Translations under genes and position numbers: made by a program
Notes under the pieces: model-generated
What the model was told of the DNA's origin: nothing
Seen by the model: the letters and a program-made list of their open reading frames with translations, nothing else
The model's database searches: none
NCBI GenBank assembly: GCA_019454705.1
Contig: JACFNS010000111.1
Span: forward strand, 1-7,572
DNA: 7,572 nucleotides
Direction: 5' to 3'
Source of the DNA: Taibaiella sp.
GTDB lineage: Bacteria; Bacteroidota; Bacteroidia; Chitinophagales; Chitinophagaceae
Part shown: positions 6,099 through 7,572 of the stretch, piece after piece
How the letters are laid out: each line of letters opens with the position of its first letter
Numbering within the stretch: position 1 is the first letter of the stretch

Positions 6099-7572
6099 AT
6101 GAAAAAGAATTCAACATTAGCCTTTCTGCTTATATTCATGTCAAGTTGGCTGTATGCTCAATCCCCTTCTATTATCTGGCAGAAATCTTTTGGTGGCAGC
6201 AATAGCGATATACCTAGAAGCATTGCATTAACATCTGATAATCATATAATTATACTTGGCACAACCTTATCGAAAGATGGACATGTAAGCAATAATTCAG
6301 GTAATGTATCATTCTGGTTATTAGACATAGGCACAAACGGTGTTCTTAATTGGGAAAATGTTACGGGGGGAAAGGCGTTAGTGAAGGCCGTTCAGTCAAT
6401 GCATCTAATTCAGGTTTGCATATTGCAGGCTTTGTTACAGATACTGGCAATAACGTATCAAATCACTATGGTAACCAGGATTTTTGGCAAGCTTTTTTAG
6501 ATTATTCCGGTAACGTTCAGTGGGAGAAAAACTATGGAGGTTCGTTATTAGATAGGTGTGAAGTTGCAAAACTGACAACAGACGGAGGGTATATATTGGG
6601 CGGAACTACAGTTTCCAATGATAAAGATGTTATAGGCTATCTTGGCAAACAAGGAATTTGGGTGGTTAAGACAGATGATAATGGAGTAATTGAATGGCAA
6701 AAATTTCTTGGTTTACCGCCGGTAGTAAATTGGGTGTACGATATTATTCAAACTGCTGATGGTGGTTATTTACTTGGTGGAGTTGATTCTGATGGGTTCA
6801 AGTATGTATTAATCAAACTAAATGCATCCGGTATTATATTATGGACAAAAAAGTATGGCGGTGCAGATTTAGACTACGTAAAAAGAATTAAACAGACAAA
6901 GGATGGAGGGTATATAGTTATTGGCAATATAGAATCTAAAGACGGAGATATAAATCACAACTATGGCAATGTTGATATCTGGATATTACGTTTGGATACA
7001 AAGGGTGATATATTATGGAAGAAGAATTATGGTGGTAGTAATAAAGAAGAAGGTTCAGATATAATTGAATCTGTTGAAGGAGGCTTTTTGTTTGTTGGCT
7101 CAACTTCTTCTGATGACCATGACGTAAGAGGAATTCACAAAGGAATATTTACTAATTCTGATGCTTGGGTTGTAAAAATAGATGATACCGGTAGAATCGT
7201 TTGGCAAAAATGCCTTGGAGGAACCTTAGATGATGCAGCCGCATCAGTTTTACAGTTATCAGATAGCAGCTATGTTATCAATGCAGCTTCCCTCTCATCA
7301 GATGGAGATGCTTCCTCCAATAACGGCAAGTCAGATTTTTGGGTAGTACGGTTATCACACATACCCCTGAGTATTAGTAGTATGCCTGAAATGGATCAGA
7401 TTATGGTTGCGCCAAATCCGGCCAATTCTGGCATTAACATCTACAACATTCATCCCGGGGTATTGAACATAAGGATTACCAACATCGCAGGGCAAATAGT
7501 TTATCAATTCCGAAGCAGTAATTATGCTTCAAACACACTCACTATAAATACCGAAAATTATAGTACAGGAAT
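6099..7572 (+). CDS. Secreted seven-repeat beta-propeller-like protein with T9SS sorting domain; -1 frame break at a G6 tract; runs off the right edge
   Basis: The frame from the ATG at 6099 encodes a signal peptide (MKKNSTLAFLLIF onward, probable cleavage A20|Q21), then repeats that begin with W-x-K-x-x-G-G and end in x-D-x-x-G-x-(I/L). This frame stops at 6500 after 133 codons, but its last 40 or so residues do not fit. A -1 shift at the six G (6365-6370) leads into a frame open to base 7572, about 400 codons without a stop, which continues the repeats exactly. The joined product has about 490 residues so far: seven repeats (residues 27 to about 422), then a linker and VAPNPANSGINIYNIHPG, the start of a type A T9SS sorting domain. 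The last dozen or so residues are cut off by the window edge. The fold is inferred to be a seven-bladed propeller on the cell surface; its ligand or activity is unknown. The downstream frame has no ATG of its own until about 7382, so it is not an independent gene. Sampled stretches have about 33-40% GC, lower than the ddl cluster. Confidence 0.85.
6177..7365 (+). repeat. Seven tandem repeats of about 58 codons (propeller-blade-like)
   Basis: Each unit starts at a tryptophan codon: 6177, 6351, 6521, 6695, 6842, 7016 and 7202. Lengths are 58, 57 (counted across the frame break), 58, 49, 58, 62 and about 55 residues. The consensus is W-x-K-x-(Y/L)-G-G, then a segment ending in (T/S)-x-D-G-G-Y-(I/L)-x-x-G, a D-G/D-x-D loop with Y-G or N-G, then (F/I)-W-(V/I)-(V/L)-(K/R)-(L/I/T)-D-x-x-G-x-I. 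Unit 4 lacks the loop between these parts and unit 6 has an insertion there. The units are clearly divergent from one another, so they are old repeats. Confidence 0.85.
6365..6371 (+). other. G6 tract with in-frame -1 slippery-type heptamer at the frame break
   Basis: In the reading frame of the ATG at 6099 the tract reads G GGG GGA, the X XXY YYZ form of a -1 slippery site. Slipping back one base here gives V-T-G-G-K-G-V-S, which matches the repeat consensus (W-x-x-x-x-G-G). A seventh G would give the same protein, so one lost G explains the break equally well. Confidence 0.6.

Noticed and set aside
1..7572. Search for a defence island, toxin-antitoxin pair, phage or transposon around the Uma2-family gene
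   Set aside because: No transposase, integrase, toxin, antitoxin or terminal repeats can be read on either strand; the Uma2-family gene stands alone as a putative nuclease.

Overview
The window looks like a chromosomal segment of a Bacteroidota bacterium, most plausibly of the Chitinophagaceae or a nearby family. Four signs point there: two proteins with type IX secretion (T9SS) C-terminal sorting domains, a b558-type succinate dehydrogenase cytochrome b, start regions without clear Shine-Dalgarno sequences, and promoter candidates of the Bacteroidota form (TTG or TTTG, about 20 bp, TAnnTTTG). Genus and species cannot be read from the sequence.

Layout, left to right. Bases 1-363 (minus) hold the first 121 codons of sdhC, which runs off the left edge; a good promoter candidate lies at 404-434. 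Bases 364-589 are intergenic and hold that promoter and a weak terminator candidate for the next gene. From 5866 down to 590 six genes lie head to tail on the minus strand, with gaps of 6, -20, 3, 43 and 20 bases, so they probably form one transcription unit. In transcription order they are ddl (D-Ala-D-Ala ligase), a membrane-anchored three-PASTA protein, a 633-residue T9SS-exported protein, a single-domain rhodanese, a conserved gene of unknown function broken by a frameshift, and a Uma2-family putative nuclease. The first three suggest a cell-envelope theme: peptidoglycan precursor synthesis, a possible periplasmic muropeptide-binding protein and a secreted surface protein. The last three have no clear link to it.

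Bases 5867-6098 form a divergent intergenic region with a ddl promoter candidate and, on the other side, an inverted repeat overlapping a weaker promoter candidate for the rightward gene. From 6099 to the right edge runs a rightward gene for a secreted protein made of seven tandem blade-like repeats of about 58 residues plus a T9SS sorting domain. Its reading frame is broken once, by -1, exactly at a run of six G (6365-6370). After the break the frame is open to the end of the window (about 400 codons) and continues the repeat pattern without loss of a residue.

The most notable observations are this clean frame break at an in-frame G GGG GGA heptamer, the seven-fold repeat architecture, and the second frame break at about 1563-1571. 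I see no CRISPR array, insertion sequence, tRNA, rRNA or phage genes, and no clear case for an entirely new system.
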